This document shows, one piece after another, positions 1-6,630 of a stretch of DNA of 49,631 nucleotides. Where the stretch lies: the NCBI GenBank assembly GCA_020635175.1, contig JACKAH010000009.1:1-49631 (forward strand). Reading direction: 5' to 3'. A program made the position numbers and the translations under genes. This stretch comes from Deltaproteobacteria bacterium. GTDB taxonomy: Bacteria > Bdellovibrionota_C > UBA2361 > J135. The notes beneath the pieces were generated by a model. The model did not search any database. It saw nothing but the letters and a program-made list of their open reading frames with translations, and had not been told where the DNA came from. Positions within the stretch are counted from its first letter, which is position 1. Each line of letters begins with the position of its first letter.

Positions 1-158
1 TCGGAGTTGTTGAGGCTGAAACACTGGAGCTTTCAACTGTGGATATCGCTGACCAGTTCGTAAAACTGATTACATATCAACGGGGTTTCCAAGCGAACTC
101 ACGAATTATTACGACTGTAAATGAGCTATTAAGTGCGATTATCCAGTTAGCGAACTAA
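1..158 (+). CDS. flgE: Flagellar hook/rod protein C-terminus (FlgE-like), partial
   Basis: The window opens inside a reading frame (codons from base 3) that runs 51 codons to a TAA at 156-158. The peptide has the conserved C-terminal signature of the hook/rod axial family (FlgE/FlgF/FlgG): an aliphatic stretch, then the YQRGFQANSRIITTVNELL core that packs as a helix in the D0 domain of the exported filament. The ending in ...IIQLAN is typical of FlgE, but FlgG or FlgF cannot be excluded because only about 50 residues are visible. It indicates a flagellated organism. The gene ends 79 bases before the next start, so it is probably the last gene of a flagellar operon. The start and most of the protein lie outside the window. 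Confidence 0.85.
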   Translation, partial: GVVEAETLELSTVDIADQFVKLITYQRGFQANSRIITTVNELLSAIIQLAN

Positions 159-237
159 TAGCGCGAGAATAATCGACTAGTGTACAATTAACTCTTTTTT
201 GACTAGGATATAGCTCCATAATCTGGAGAGTATATCT

Positions 238-1176
238 GTGAAGTTTTCGAACGAAGAATTAATTCAAAAAGTCCCTGCTCATGACTTAAGAGCTGTGGCA
301 AGGCTAATCACACTTTCTGAAAATCGTTCAGCACGAGCGCGTGAAGTTCAATCAAAACTTTTTGAAAAAACAGGCAGGGCTCACATCATCGGTGTGACTG
401 GATCGCCTGGTGCTGGCAAGTCAACTTTAGTTGATCAACTTGCATCGAATTATATCAAACTTGGTAAAAAGGTAGGGATTGTTGCAGTTGATCCTACTAG
501 CCCTTTTACTGGTGGAGCCGTGCTTGGAGATCGGGTTAGGATGTCTAATGCAGCTGAGCTAGATGGTGTTTTTATCCGAAGCATGGCTACACGTGGTGCA
601 CTTGGCGGGCTTTCTCGTGCTACTTCAGACGCGATTCAAATTATGGATGCTGCTGGCTTTGACGTTGTTATCGTTGAGACTGTTGGGGTGGGTCAAGCTG
701 AAGTTGATATTGTTCGTACAGCTGATACATGTTTTGTGGTGCTAGTTCCTGGAATGGGAGATGGTGTTCAGGCGATTAAAGCAGGAATTTTAGAGATAGC
801 TGATGTATTTGTAATTAACAAAGCAGATCGTGAAGGTGCTGATGCTCTGCATAAAGACATAAGGGTCCTTTTAGGACTAGGTGACCATGATCAAGAGGCC
901 TGGATGCCTCCAATTGTTAAGACAGTGGCGACGAAAGCTGAAGGTATTGGTGAATTAATAGAAGCTGGGAATAGTCATCGTGAATGGCTGACTACCTCAG
1001 GCCGTGGTGCTGAGAGAAGGTTGATGATGATGAAAGAGCACATAATTAAAACTGCTCATGATATTCTTGGCGAGAAGATTATTCTTGATCATGGAAAAGA
1101 GCTAGAAAAATCAGCGAAAGATTGTATCGAGCGAAAGGTGGATCCGTTTAGTGTTGCGCAAAAGTTGTTAGATTGA
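238..1176 (+). CDS. meaB: MeaB/ArgK-type G3E GTPase, methylmalonyl-CoA mutase chaperone
   Basis: This 312-residue protein is a SIMIBI-class GTPase of the MeaB/ArgK family, which protects and reloads cobalamin-dependent acyl-CoA mutases. Visible motifs are the P-loop GSPGAGKST near residue 55, the base-and-Mg region DPTSPFTGGAVLGDRVRM near residue 85, the switch-like ETVGVGQAEVD near 148, and NKAD for guanine specificity near 194. Length is normal for the family. I accept the GTG at 238 because GGAGAG at 225-230 sits seven bases upstream. Four bases separate it from the MIP18 gene, and an acyl-CoA dehydrogenase follows, so it heads a three-gene operon linked to branched-chain or odd-chain acyl-CoA breakdown. 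No mutase subunit is in the window, so its client enzyme is inferred. Confidence 0.92.
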   Translation: MKFSNEELIQKVPAHDLRAVARLITLSENRSARAREVQSKLFEKTGRAHIIGVTGSPGAGKSTLVDQLASNYIKLGKKVGIVAVDPTSPFTGGAVLGDRVRMSNAAELDGVFIRSMATRGALGGLSRATSDAIQIMDAAGFDVVIVETVGVGQAEVDIVRTADTCFVVLVPGMGDGVQAIKAGILEIADVFVINKADREGADALHKDIRVLLGLGDHDQEAWMPPIVKTVATKAEGIGELIEAGNSHREWLTTSGRGAERRLMMMKEHIIKTAHDILGEKIILDHGKELEKSAKDCIERKVDPFSVAQKLLD

Positions 1177-1179
1177 GTT

Positions 1180-1470
1180 ATGGTTACAGAAGAGCAAGTA
1201 ATTGAAGCTTTAAAGCAAGTTGAAGATCCAGAGCTTTTTTTAGATATCTGGTTCCTTGGGTTGATTTATAATATCGAGATAAATGACAGCGCTGTTAAAT
1301 TGCAGATGACTTTTACGTCGCCTATGTGTCCAGCAGGTCCTCAGCTAGTTGGTGAAGTTGAGAAACAGGTTGGGGCGTTGAGTGGAGTTGATAAAGTTGA
1401 AGTTGAGGTCGTCTTCATCCCCCCATGGAAACCTTCTGACGAAGTAAAGGAGATGTTAGGAATAGAATGA
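1180..1470 (+). CDS. MIP18 (DUF59) family Fe-S assembly protein
   Basis: A 96-residue MIP18/DUF59 domain on its own. The signature is clear: an N-terminal helix ending in EDPEL, the LGLIYNIEI strand, the TSPMCP motif whose cysteine is the conserved metal-handling residue, and a C-terminal VDKVEVEVVFIPPWKP strand. Members (SufT, PaaD-like, CIA2) deliver or assemble iron-sulfur clusters for target enzymes. It starts four bases after meaB and its stop overlaps the ATG of the acyl-CoA dehydrogenase (ATGA at 1467-1470), so translation is very probably coupled. Which enzyme it serves is not shown by the sequence. The sufU-like gene near 15.8 kb is the only other Fe-S gene in the window. Confidence 0.85.
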   Translation: MVTEEQVIEALKQVEDPELFLDIWFLGLIYNIEINDSAVKLQMTFTSPMCPAGPQLVGEVEKQVGALSGVDKVEVEVVFIPPWKPSDEVKEMLGIE

Positions 1471-2552
1471 GTTACAAACTAACAGCTGAGCAAAAGGAAT
1501 TTAAATCAACTCTGCGTAGATTTTTTAATACAGAAGTTGACTCTGAATATCTTCGTACTCGTATTGAGAATAAGCAGGGTGCAGATCCAAAGCTCTCTGA
1601 AAAATTGCAAGAGTTAGGGATTGTGACCTCATTTGCACTAGATAAAGATGGTGGTTTTGATCTGGGAGTAAGAGAGTTATCTCTTGTTGCTTATGAATCC
1701 GGCCATGCAGCGTTGCCGGAGCCCCTAGTAGAGTCTGCACTGTTTGGTTCATATCTCTTGTCTCAGCTTTTAGGCCTAGAAGAGCTTAGTAAAGTTGGAG
1801 TAAAAAAAGAGATTTTAGAAGAGTTACTAAGTGGAAACGCTAGGATTTGTTATCTTGATCATGCCCATGCATCAGCTCTTAAGGTTAATGCTGGTAAAGT
1901 AAGTGGTAGTTTTGATTTTGTGAAAGGGGCTACTGGAGCGAAGTTAGCACTTCTTGTTGACCCATCAGATGCTAAGTCGCTTTACATTATTGATCTAGAA
2001 GCTAATTCGAAAGAGTTATCGATTTCTAAGCTTGATGCTTTGGATCTTACTCAAAGTTATTTTCAAGTTACGTTAAATGATGTGCCTGCTCAGAAGCTCG
2101 AGAGCGATGCGCTTGGGCTATTAAAGAACATTCACATTACCTTGTTAGCTTCTGAGATAGCTGGAGCCGCTCAGAAGGCCGTTGAAATGACAATTGAATA
2201 TGTGAAGACACGTAAACAATTCGATCGAGAAATAGGCTCATTTCAAGCTGTTCAGCACAAATTAGCTGATATGTACCTTTATACCAGCGCAATGGAGGCT
2301 TTAACGGAATTTGCCGCTTGGTCAGCCGATCATTCGCCTTCTCAGTTAGAATTGGCGAGTAAGTCAGCTTTTGCTTTTGCCATTGAGAAGGGAGCTCAGA
2401 TAATTGAAACTGCCATTCAGCTTCATGGTGGAACTGGATTTACTTGGGAGTTTGATCTGCATCTTTTCCTAAGGAGAGTAAAGATGCTTGAAGCTATTTT
2501 CGGTTCTGATGCTTCTATCTATGATGATATTATAAATGCAGCTTCGGCATGA
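1467..2552 (+). CDS. Acyl-CoA dehydrogenase family protein
   Basis: A 361-residue flavoprotein of the acyl-CoA dehydrogenase superfamily. The N-terminal helical domain occupies roughly residues 1-110, a degenerate beta domain follows, and the C-terminal four-helix domain is the best conserved part: YVKTRKQFDREIGSFQAVQHKLADMY near residue 247 and QLHGGTGFTWEFDLHLFLRRVK near 318, both FAD/CoA-contact signatures. The family's catalytic glutamate is not obvious by eye. It is shorter than the usual 380-400 residues, as in the steroid/CoA-side-chain subfamily (FadE-type alpha or beta partners), so it may need a partner subunit. The ATG overlaps the MIP18 stop. It is the last gene of the meaB operon and is followed by an 11-bp perfect hairpin. 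Confidence 0.85.
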   Translation: MSYKLTAEQKEFKSTLRRFFNTEVDSEYLRTRIENKQGADPKLSEKLQELGIVTSFALDKDGGFDLGVRELSLVAYESGHAALPEPLVESALFGSYLLSQLLGLEELSKVGVKKEILEELLSGNARICYLDHAHASALKVNAGKVSGSFDFVKGATGAKLALLVDPSDAKSLYIIDLEANSKELSISKLDALDLTQSYFQVTLNDVPAQKLESDALGLLKNIHITLLASEIAGAAQKAVEMTIEYVKTRKQFDREIGSFQAVQHKLADMYLYTSAMEALTEFAAWSADHSPSQLELASKSAFAFAIEKGAQIIETAIQLHGGTGFTWEFDLHLFLRRVKMLEAIFGSDASIYDDIINAASA

Positions 2553-2553
2553 G

Positions 2554-2591
2554 TTAGCCTTAGCCTAGAGTTTTCTCCGAGCTAAGGCTAA
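2554..2591. terminator. Hairpin between convergent genes
   Basis: TTAGCCTTAGC at 2554-2564 pairs perfectly with GCTAAGGCTAA at 2581-2591 around a 16-base loop. It lies between the convergent stops of the acyl-CoA dehydrogenase and cytochrome peroxidase genes. There is no strong T-run on either strand, so efficiency as an intrinsic terminator is uncertain, but position and stem strength suit a shared bidirectional terminator. Confidence 0.6.
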
Positions 2592-2601
2592 AATAACGCG
2601 T

Positions 2602-3552
2602 CTAATACTTAACTTCTTTTGCCGTTAGCGATTTTAAGAAGGTAACAATACTTGAAACTTGTTCGTCGCTTAAGTTTCTTCCAAGTTGATACTCGCCCAT
2701 TGTCTTAACTGCGTCCTCAAGAGTTTTTATCGAACCATCATGAAAGTATGGGGCTGTCTTCTCAACGTTTCTAAGGGATGGCACTTTAAAGAAGTACTTA
2801 TCAGCTTCATTGTTAGTGTGTTTAAAGCGTCCAGTGTCTTCAGTTGGATATGGTTTTACTAAACCAAGCTTCTGATACATCATGCCGCCGACAACCATTC
2901 CTGAGTGGCAAGTTATACATCCAGACTCAACAAATGTTTTTAGTCCCTCTTTTTCAGCCTGAGTTATGGCGTTATCGTCACCTTTTAAATAATCATCAAA
3001 GCGAGATGGAGTAATAAGTGTTCTTTCAAATGAACCTATTGCATTTCCAATATTTATATAGGTCAAAGGATTTGCCTCTCCCGGAAAAGCAGCTTTAAAA
3101 AGCTTCACATATTCAGGATCTGCTTCTAGTCTTTGCACTACCTCTTTTTCCGCAGGCATCGCCATTTCAACAGGATTTAAAATTGGCCCGATTGCCTGTT
3201 CTTCTACATCCTTTGCGCGACCATCCCAAAATTGAGCAATGTGAAAAGCAGCGTTTAGTACAGTTGGTGAGTTCCTATCTCCACGTTGCCCTTTGTGACC
3301 TGGAGAAGTTGGCTCGTTATCAACACCGTAGGTTTCTAAGTTATGACAGCTATTACAAGAGATATCTTGATCAATTGAGAGCTTCTTTTCAAAGTATAAC
3401 TTTTTACCAAGCTCTATTTTAGCTGGTGAAGAAGGATTGTCTTTGTTTGGTGCTGAATCGCTTAGTGGTGCGAATATCGCCTTGTATGAATCAGGTACAT
3501 CAGCATGCGCGTTTGTTAAGATTAAAAGGGGTATAAAAAAAAGTTTCTTCAT
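2602..3552 (-). CDS. Di-haem cytochrome c peroxidase (CcpA/MauG family)
   Basis: A 316-residue exported protein with a clean signal peptide (MKKLFFIPLLILTNAHA, cut about residue 17). It has two CXXCH haem sites, CNSCH near residue 67 and CITCH near 212, spaced as in bacterial di-haem peroxidases. The intervening SPTVLNAAFHIAQFWDGRAK and the late VPSLRNVEKTAPYFHDGSIKTLEDAV are classic CcpA/MauG landmarks. It should reduce periplasmic hydrogen peroxide with electrons from small cytochromes. Length matches CcpA. The start ATG is at 3552. The gmhA-like gene lies 12 bases upstream on the same strand, so the two are probably co-transcribed although functionally unrelated. Confidence 0.9.
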   Translation of the reverse strand: MKKLFFIPLLILTNAHADVPDSYKAIFAPLSDSAPNKDNPSSPAKIELGKKLYFEKKLSIDQDISCNSCHNLETYGVDNEPTSPGHKGQRGDRNSPTVLNAAFHIAQFWDGRAKDVEEQAIGPILNPVEMAMPAEKEVVQRLEADPEYVKLFKAAFPGEANPLTYINIGNAIGSFERTLITPSRFDDYLKGDDNAITQAEKEGLKTFVESGCITCHSGMVVGGMMYQKLGLVKPYPTEDTGRFKHTNNEADKYFFKVPSLRNVEKTAPYFHDGSIKTLEDAVKTMGEYQLGRNLSDEQVSSIVTFLKSLTAKEVKY

Positions 3553-3564
3553 ATCTAGGTTACC

Positions 3565-4134
3565 TTAAAATAATGTATCTTCTACAATTTCACACAAAAT
3601 ATGCACAAATGTAATATGAGCTTCCTGTATTCGCTCAGTAGCATCTGATGGAACAACAATAGCTATATTACACAAATCTTTAGCTTCTCCGCCACCTTTG
3701 CCTAAAAATCCAATGGTTGTAGCACCTTTCTCGTTAGCAGCAATGATAGCGTTATTAATGTTCTCAGATTTTCCGGAGGTTGAAAAAGCAAACAATATGT
3801 CACCCTGCTCACAAAGTGTTTCAGCTTGTCTCGAAAAGACAGTGCTGTAATCGTAATCGTTAGTCCAGCAAGTTAAAGTGCCCGGATCTAAAAAGTGTTG
3901 AGCTTTAATCCCTGCGCGGTCTTTTTTATATCGAGCTAAAAGCTCTTCTGTGAAATGCATCGCATCACATGCAGATCCTCCATTGCCACAACAATAAACT
4001 TTTTTATTGCTTCTTGCGCAGGTAATTAATGCATTTGCCGCTGTCTCTAATGCGGTAATAAGCGTGCTATCTTCAACGATTTTCTGTTTGGTTTCGATTG
4101 AAGCTTGAACGTATGATTTTATTTTGTTTTGCAT
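3565..4134 (-). CDS. gmhA: SIS-domain phosphoheptose isomerase (GmhA-like)
   Basis: A single SIS domain of 189 residues. CCGNGGSACDAMHFTEELLARYKKDR near residue 48 corresponds to the GmhA nucleotide-free sugar-phosphate pocket, FAFSTSGKSENINNAI near 115 is the second phosphate-binding loop, and EAHITFVHILCEIVE near 170 carries the glutamate/histidine pair of sedoheptulose-7-phosphate isomerases. GmhA makes D-glycero-heptose-7-phosphate for LPS core or S-layer glycans, consistent with a diderm envelope. It overlaps nothing and is followed 12 bases later by the peroxidase gene. The DiaA replication-initiation paralogue is an alternative, since no other heptose genes are visible here. Confidence 0.8.
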   Translation of the reverse strand: MQNKIKSYVQASIETKQKIVEDSTLITALETAANALITCARSNKKVYCCGNGGSACDAMHFTEELLARYKKDRAGIKAQHFLDPGTLTCWTNDYDYSTVFSRQAETLCEQGDILFAFSTSGKSENINNAIIAANEKGATTIGFLGKGGGEAKDLCNIAIVVPSDATERIQEAHITFVHILCEIVEDTLF

Positions 4135-4230
4135 TGGAAAAAATGTCTTTGAATTAATTGCTATAATCTAAGATATCTTTGAATTGTTTGCCAGTAAAAG
4201 AGTATTCAGAGCAATTTTGAATAGATAGAG

Positions 4231-4295
4231 GCCGGGAGATTACGCCACTGGATGAACCAGTGTCGAAGCTTTCGCTTCGCAAATAACCCCCCGGC
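4231..4295 (-). ncRNA. Three-way-junction RNA-like fold downstream of the islet gene
   Basis: Bases 4231-4242 pair with 4284-4295 over 12 positions (two G-U on the minus strand). Enclosed are two perfect 6-bp hairpins: CACTGG/CCAGTG (4246-4251 with 4257-4262) and CGAAGC/GCTTCG (4264-4269 with 4274-4279). Read on the minus strand, the second has a GAAA tetraloop. The fold begins about 24 bases after the stop of the islet gene in the same sense. It lacks the T-run of a terminator and the core of a hammerhead ribozyme. It could act as a 3' stabilising structure or as a recombination end. Confidence 0.45.
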
Positions 4296-4318
4296 ACTCA
4301 CCACATCACCCTCACGGA

Positions 4319-5848
4319 TCACCTGCCTCGATGGTGTTCGAGGTAGTTCTCAGCGAGGCCGAGCAGCTCTGGGTTGAAGTCAGGGTACCGATCGACGATC
4401 GGAATACCGTGACCGAGCTCGAAGCGGCTACGAACCGCATCGTTGAGCTCAGGCTGGGTGACGAGGGCCGGATTGCCCTGCACCGGCACGACCTTGATCA
4501 GGTTCTCCGTCATGATCTGGATCGGAGTGTAGGTCATGTCGGTGATCTGACGACCGGCCTGGTCGTATCCCAGCGGCAGAGGCTTGGCGATGTGGATCGC
4601 GTCGTTGATCACCTTGCGGCAGTACAGGTGCGCCTCGGCGATCACCTGTGAACGGTACGGTTCCTCCTGCGGGATCGGCTCCCGGTAGCGGAATCCGCTG
4701 TAGATGCAGAACCAGTACGCCGCGCTCAGAGCGCGACGCAGGTCACCTTCGCAGGCCTCGAGGACCTCATCGGTGAACTCGCCGTAGATGTTCTGCAGCA
4801 GGTTGCGCTGTCGGTTCTCGAGGGTGTTTCCAGGAAGGTAGCTGTAGAGCTCCTGCCCGGTGTCTCCTTGGATGGCAGCACCATCCTTGAAGGCCTTGAA
4901 GTACCGACCGAAGAAGCGCATGTCCAGCTCACCGCCGCTGCGAATCGCATCAAGGTAGCTGCGACCCCAGGGCGTGCACCGTTCGGGGTGATGCATGCGT
5001 TCGCTGTTCGACGAAGCGAAGGCCTCCCAGTTGTCCCGCTTCTCGATCGCGGCCTCGGGTGCGAGGTCAGCGATCAGCTTGGCGGTGTGCAGGAAGGCGT
5101 TCTCGCCGAGGAAGCCGGTCTTGCCCCCGAGAAGCCGTGAGTCTGCCTGACTCTGGGCCGCGTAGGGGATGAAGACCGGTCTGACGAGACCGTCGCTGCA
5201 CACAGCGAGCGCGAAGCGCGGAGGCTGGTTGCCGGTTGTGCACGGCTGCTGGAGTGCGGCGCCGAGAACGACGTCGCTGTCGAGCTGTTGCCATTGGGGT
5301 TCGCGCGCCTGCATGAAGCTGACGCCCTTGCCCATCATCTGGTTGTACCAGGACGAACGGCTCAGGAAGAAGTCGTTGTCATGTTCCCAGCGTGCGTGCT
5401 GCAGGTTGAACCAGGGTGCCATCGCATCGGCGACCTCGCCGAGGTTGACCGACTCCTGAGGCACGAGCGTAGTCGTGCCGTCGGGCCTGACCGTGGTGGC
5501 CATCCTGTCCTCATCGGGCAGGTAGACCCAGGCCAGGAAGAGCAGGTTGTTGCTGATGGTCTGGCTCCTGACGAGATCCTCCGGCGCCGGCTGGTCGATT
5601 GAGACCTGTCCGGGATCGTTGTTGCTCGACTCTCGCTGCTCCATCGTGGGGACCACGACGACCGTCAGGTAGAGCGCGAGCAGTCCGCCAGCGACGACCC
5701 CGATCAGAGCCGAGATCAGCTTGGCCGAGCTCGGGTTCACCCAGCGCAGCTTGTAGGAGAGAGCTCGCATGGCGACGAAGAAGGTCACGATCGTGGCAGG
5801 GATGACCCAGTACCACGAGTTCAGAAGGAAGGTGTCGAATGCGTTCAC
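4319..5848 (-). CDS. Unknown membrane-anchored protein, GC-rich and foreign in composition
   Basis: The 509-residue product is not a family I recognise. Two hydrophobic segments lie near the N-terminus (about residues 12-30 and 44-68), followed by a soluble domain of about 430 residues with at least six cysteines (QPC, AVC, ERC, EAC, WFC, LYC), consistent with an exported disulfide-bonded domain. Residues 80-125 are Gln/Pro/Asp rich. Codons end mostly in C or G, unlike every neighbour. I take the GTG at 5848 because GGAG lies six bases upstream on the minus strand. The long alternative frames in the same stretch are the usual shadows of high GC. It is the only gene of the islet, so its role (cargo, immunity, adhesion) is unknown. 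Confidence 0.8.
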   Translation of the reverse strand: MNAFDTFLLNSWYWVIPATIVTFFVAMRALSYKLRWVNPSSAKLISALIGVVAGGLLALYLTVVVVPTMEQRESSNNDPGQVSIDQPAPEDLVRSQTISNNLLFLAWVYLPDEDRMATTVRPDGTTTLVPQESVNLGEVADAMAPWFNLQHARWEHDNDFFLSRSSWYNQMMGKGVSFMQAREPQWQQLDSDVVLGAALQQPCTTGNQPPRFALAVCSDGLVRPVFIPYAAQSQADSRLLGGKTGFLGENAFLHTAKLIADLAPEAAIEKRDNWEAFASSNSERMHHPERCTPWGRSYLDAIRSGGELDMRFFGRYFKAFKDGAAIQGDTGQELYSYLPGNTLENRQRNLLQNIYGEFTDEVLEACEGDLRRALSAAYWFCIYSGFRYREPIPQEEPYRSQVIAEAHLYCRKVINDAIHIAKPLPLGYDQAGRQITDMTYTPIQIMTENLIKVVPVQGNPALVTQPELNDAVRSRFELGHGIPIVDRYPDFNPELLGLAENYLEHHRGR

Positions 5849-5867
5849 GTTTTGCTCCGTGAGTTTG

Positions 5868-5881
5868 GGCGGTTTCCCGCC
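5868..5881 (-). promoter_or_regulatory. GAAA-tetraloop hairpin in the leader of the islet gene
   Basis: On the minus strand GGCGG-GAAA-CCGCC forms a 5-bp stem with a GNRA loop, ending about 20 bases before the GTG start and just before the GGAG ribosome-binding site. It is the second GAAA-capped stem in this islet. Confidence 0.5.
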
Positions 5882-5910
5882 TGGATGGTGATGTGGTGTG
5901 TGTGGCCAAC

Positions 5911-5966
5911 TTTTCAGAAGACCGCTGCTAGGCTTGCCTCAAGCGCAGCAGTGGTCTTCTGTAAAA
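5911..5966. repeat. Long imperfect hairpin at the right end of the GC-rich islet
   Basis: CAGAAGACCGCTGCT (5915-5929) pairs with AGCAGTGGTCTTCTG (5947-5961) over 15 bp with one G-T. An inner GCTTG/CAAGC stem pairs within the loop, and flanking TTTT/AAAA extends it with one bulge. T's precede and A's follow it on the plus strand, the reverse of an intrinsic terminator in either direction, so another role (end recognition, leader structure) is likelier. Confidence 0.6.
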
Positions 5967-6159
5967 CCTATACAGTGGCGTATCTACCCGATATAATTAA
6001 TAAAAATTCGATAAAAGAACTGCTTCTCTATAGTTATGGACCTTTAGCCACTTTAGGTCTCTCAGCGTCTCCTATGATTAAGCAAGTAGCTAAAACTACC
6101 GATATAACAAGTAACTAGGATGGGTTAGCTAGAATTAGCAGTATTTAGGGTTCAAGGTA

Positions 6160-6582
6160 ATGAAAAAGGTTGAATGTGGGTTCTCGCATCTTGAGATGCT
6201 AGTAGTAGTTGCATTGGTAGGCATATTAGCGACTCTTGCAATTCCCGATTTTAGAGATTTCAAAAAATTAGCTCACAATTCAGCTGCGCAGAGTGATTAT
6301 GTAAATATTAGATCAGCGATGCTTGCAGACAGAAACAATCAGAATCAAAAACATAGCTACCTGATATATCATAAAAGTGGCCCATCAAAATTACCCGTGC
6401 CATTTAACTCAATTTCACTTTCGCAGGGTGTTGAACTTAATTATGCCTACAAAGTTGATTTCAATTTAGGCCTCTTTGATTTTGACATTACTTTAATTCA
6501 ACTTCGACATCGTCAAGGTTCAAAGATATTTAGATACCTTGATATAAATGGAAATGTGAATGAGAGGGTGATTAATCTTTAA
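6160..6582 (+). CDS. Type IV pilin/pseudopilin-like protein
   Basis: A 140-residue protein with a type III (prepilin) signal: short charged leader ending in G, then FSHLEMLVVVALVGILATLAIPDF. Glutamate stands at +5 after the presumed PilD cleavage site, followed by about 20 hydrophobic residues. The mature domain is small (about 130 residues) with no recognised subfamily; a major pilin or a T2SS GspG/H-like minor pseudopilin are both possible. It lies 48 bases upstream of the PilB/GspE-REC gene on the same strand, so the two are likely an operon, and the fused ATPase may assemble this subunit. The unusual His-Leu in place of the common Thr-Leu-Ile before the Glu is noted. The 169 bases between the islet and this gene (5991-6159) hold nothing I recognise. 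Confidence 0.8.
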   Translation: MKKVECGFSHLEMLVVVALVGILATLAIPDFRDFKKLAHNSAAQSDYVNIRSAMLADRNNQNQKHSYLIYHKSGPSKLPVPFNSISLSQGVELNYAYKVDFNLGLFDFDITLIQLRHRQGSKIFRYLDINGNVNERVINL

Positions 6583-6630
6583 GATTACTTCTATCAGTCT
6601 ACTTGGGGTGAAGTAGGAAGTAGGGGAGAG

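Larger units (their letters stand above)
4231..5990. mobile_element. GC-rich one-gene islet with terminal inverted repeats (putative mobile cassette)
   Basis: Base composition jumps abruptly: sampled 60-base lines inside reach about 67 % GC against about 35-42 % outside. The ends carry related inverted repeats: CCGGGAGATTACGCCACTG at 4232-4250 on the plus strand and CGGGTAGATACGCCACTG on the minus strand (5990-5973), differing by two single-base indels. Inside the left repeat is a three-way-junction fold, and inside the right one a long hairpin. One ORF fills the middle. No transposase, integrase or target duplication was found, so mobilisation would be in trans or ancient. AT-rich host sequence resumes immediately on both sides (gaattaattgc left, ataattaataaaa right). 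The mobile interpretation is inference; the composition break and repeats are seen directly. Confidence 0.55.

Noticed and set aside
4231..4295. Hammerhead ribozyme at the three-way junction
   Set aside because: The CUGANGA and GAAA core elements are not placed around the junction. The only GAAA is a hairpin loop.
4331..5909. Several long overlapping frames on both strands inside the GC-rich islet
   Set aside because: They are the expected shadows of a high-GC gene. The 509-residue frame has the RBS, membrane helices and coherent composition.
5901..5966. Integron attC site at the islet hairpin
   Set aside because: GGCCAAC is close to the R'' box, but no matching GTTRRRY R' box pairs with it and no integrase is present.
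5852..6118. 88-residue plus-strand frame crossing the right end of the islet
   Set aside because: It spans the composition break and a hairpin, and its peptide has no plausible domain or RBS.
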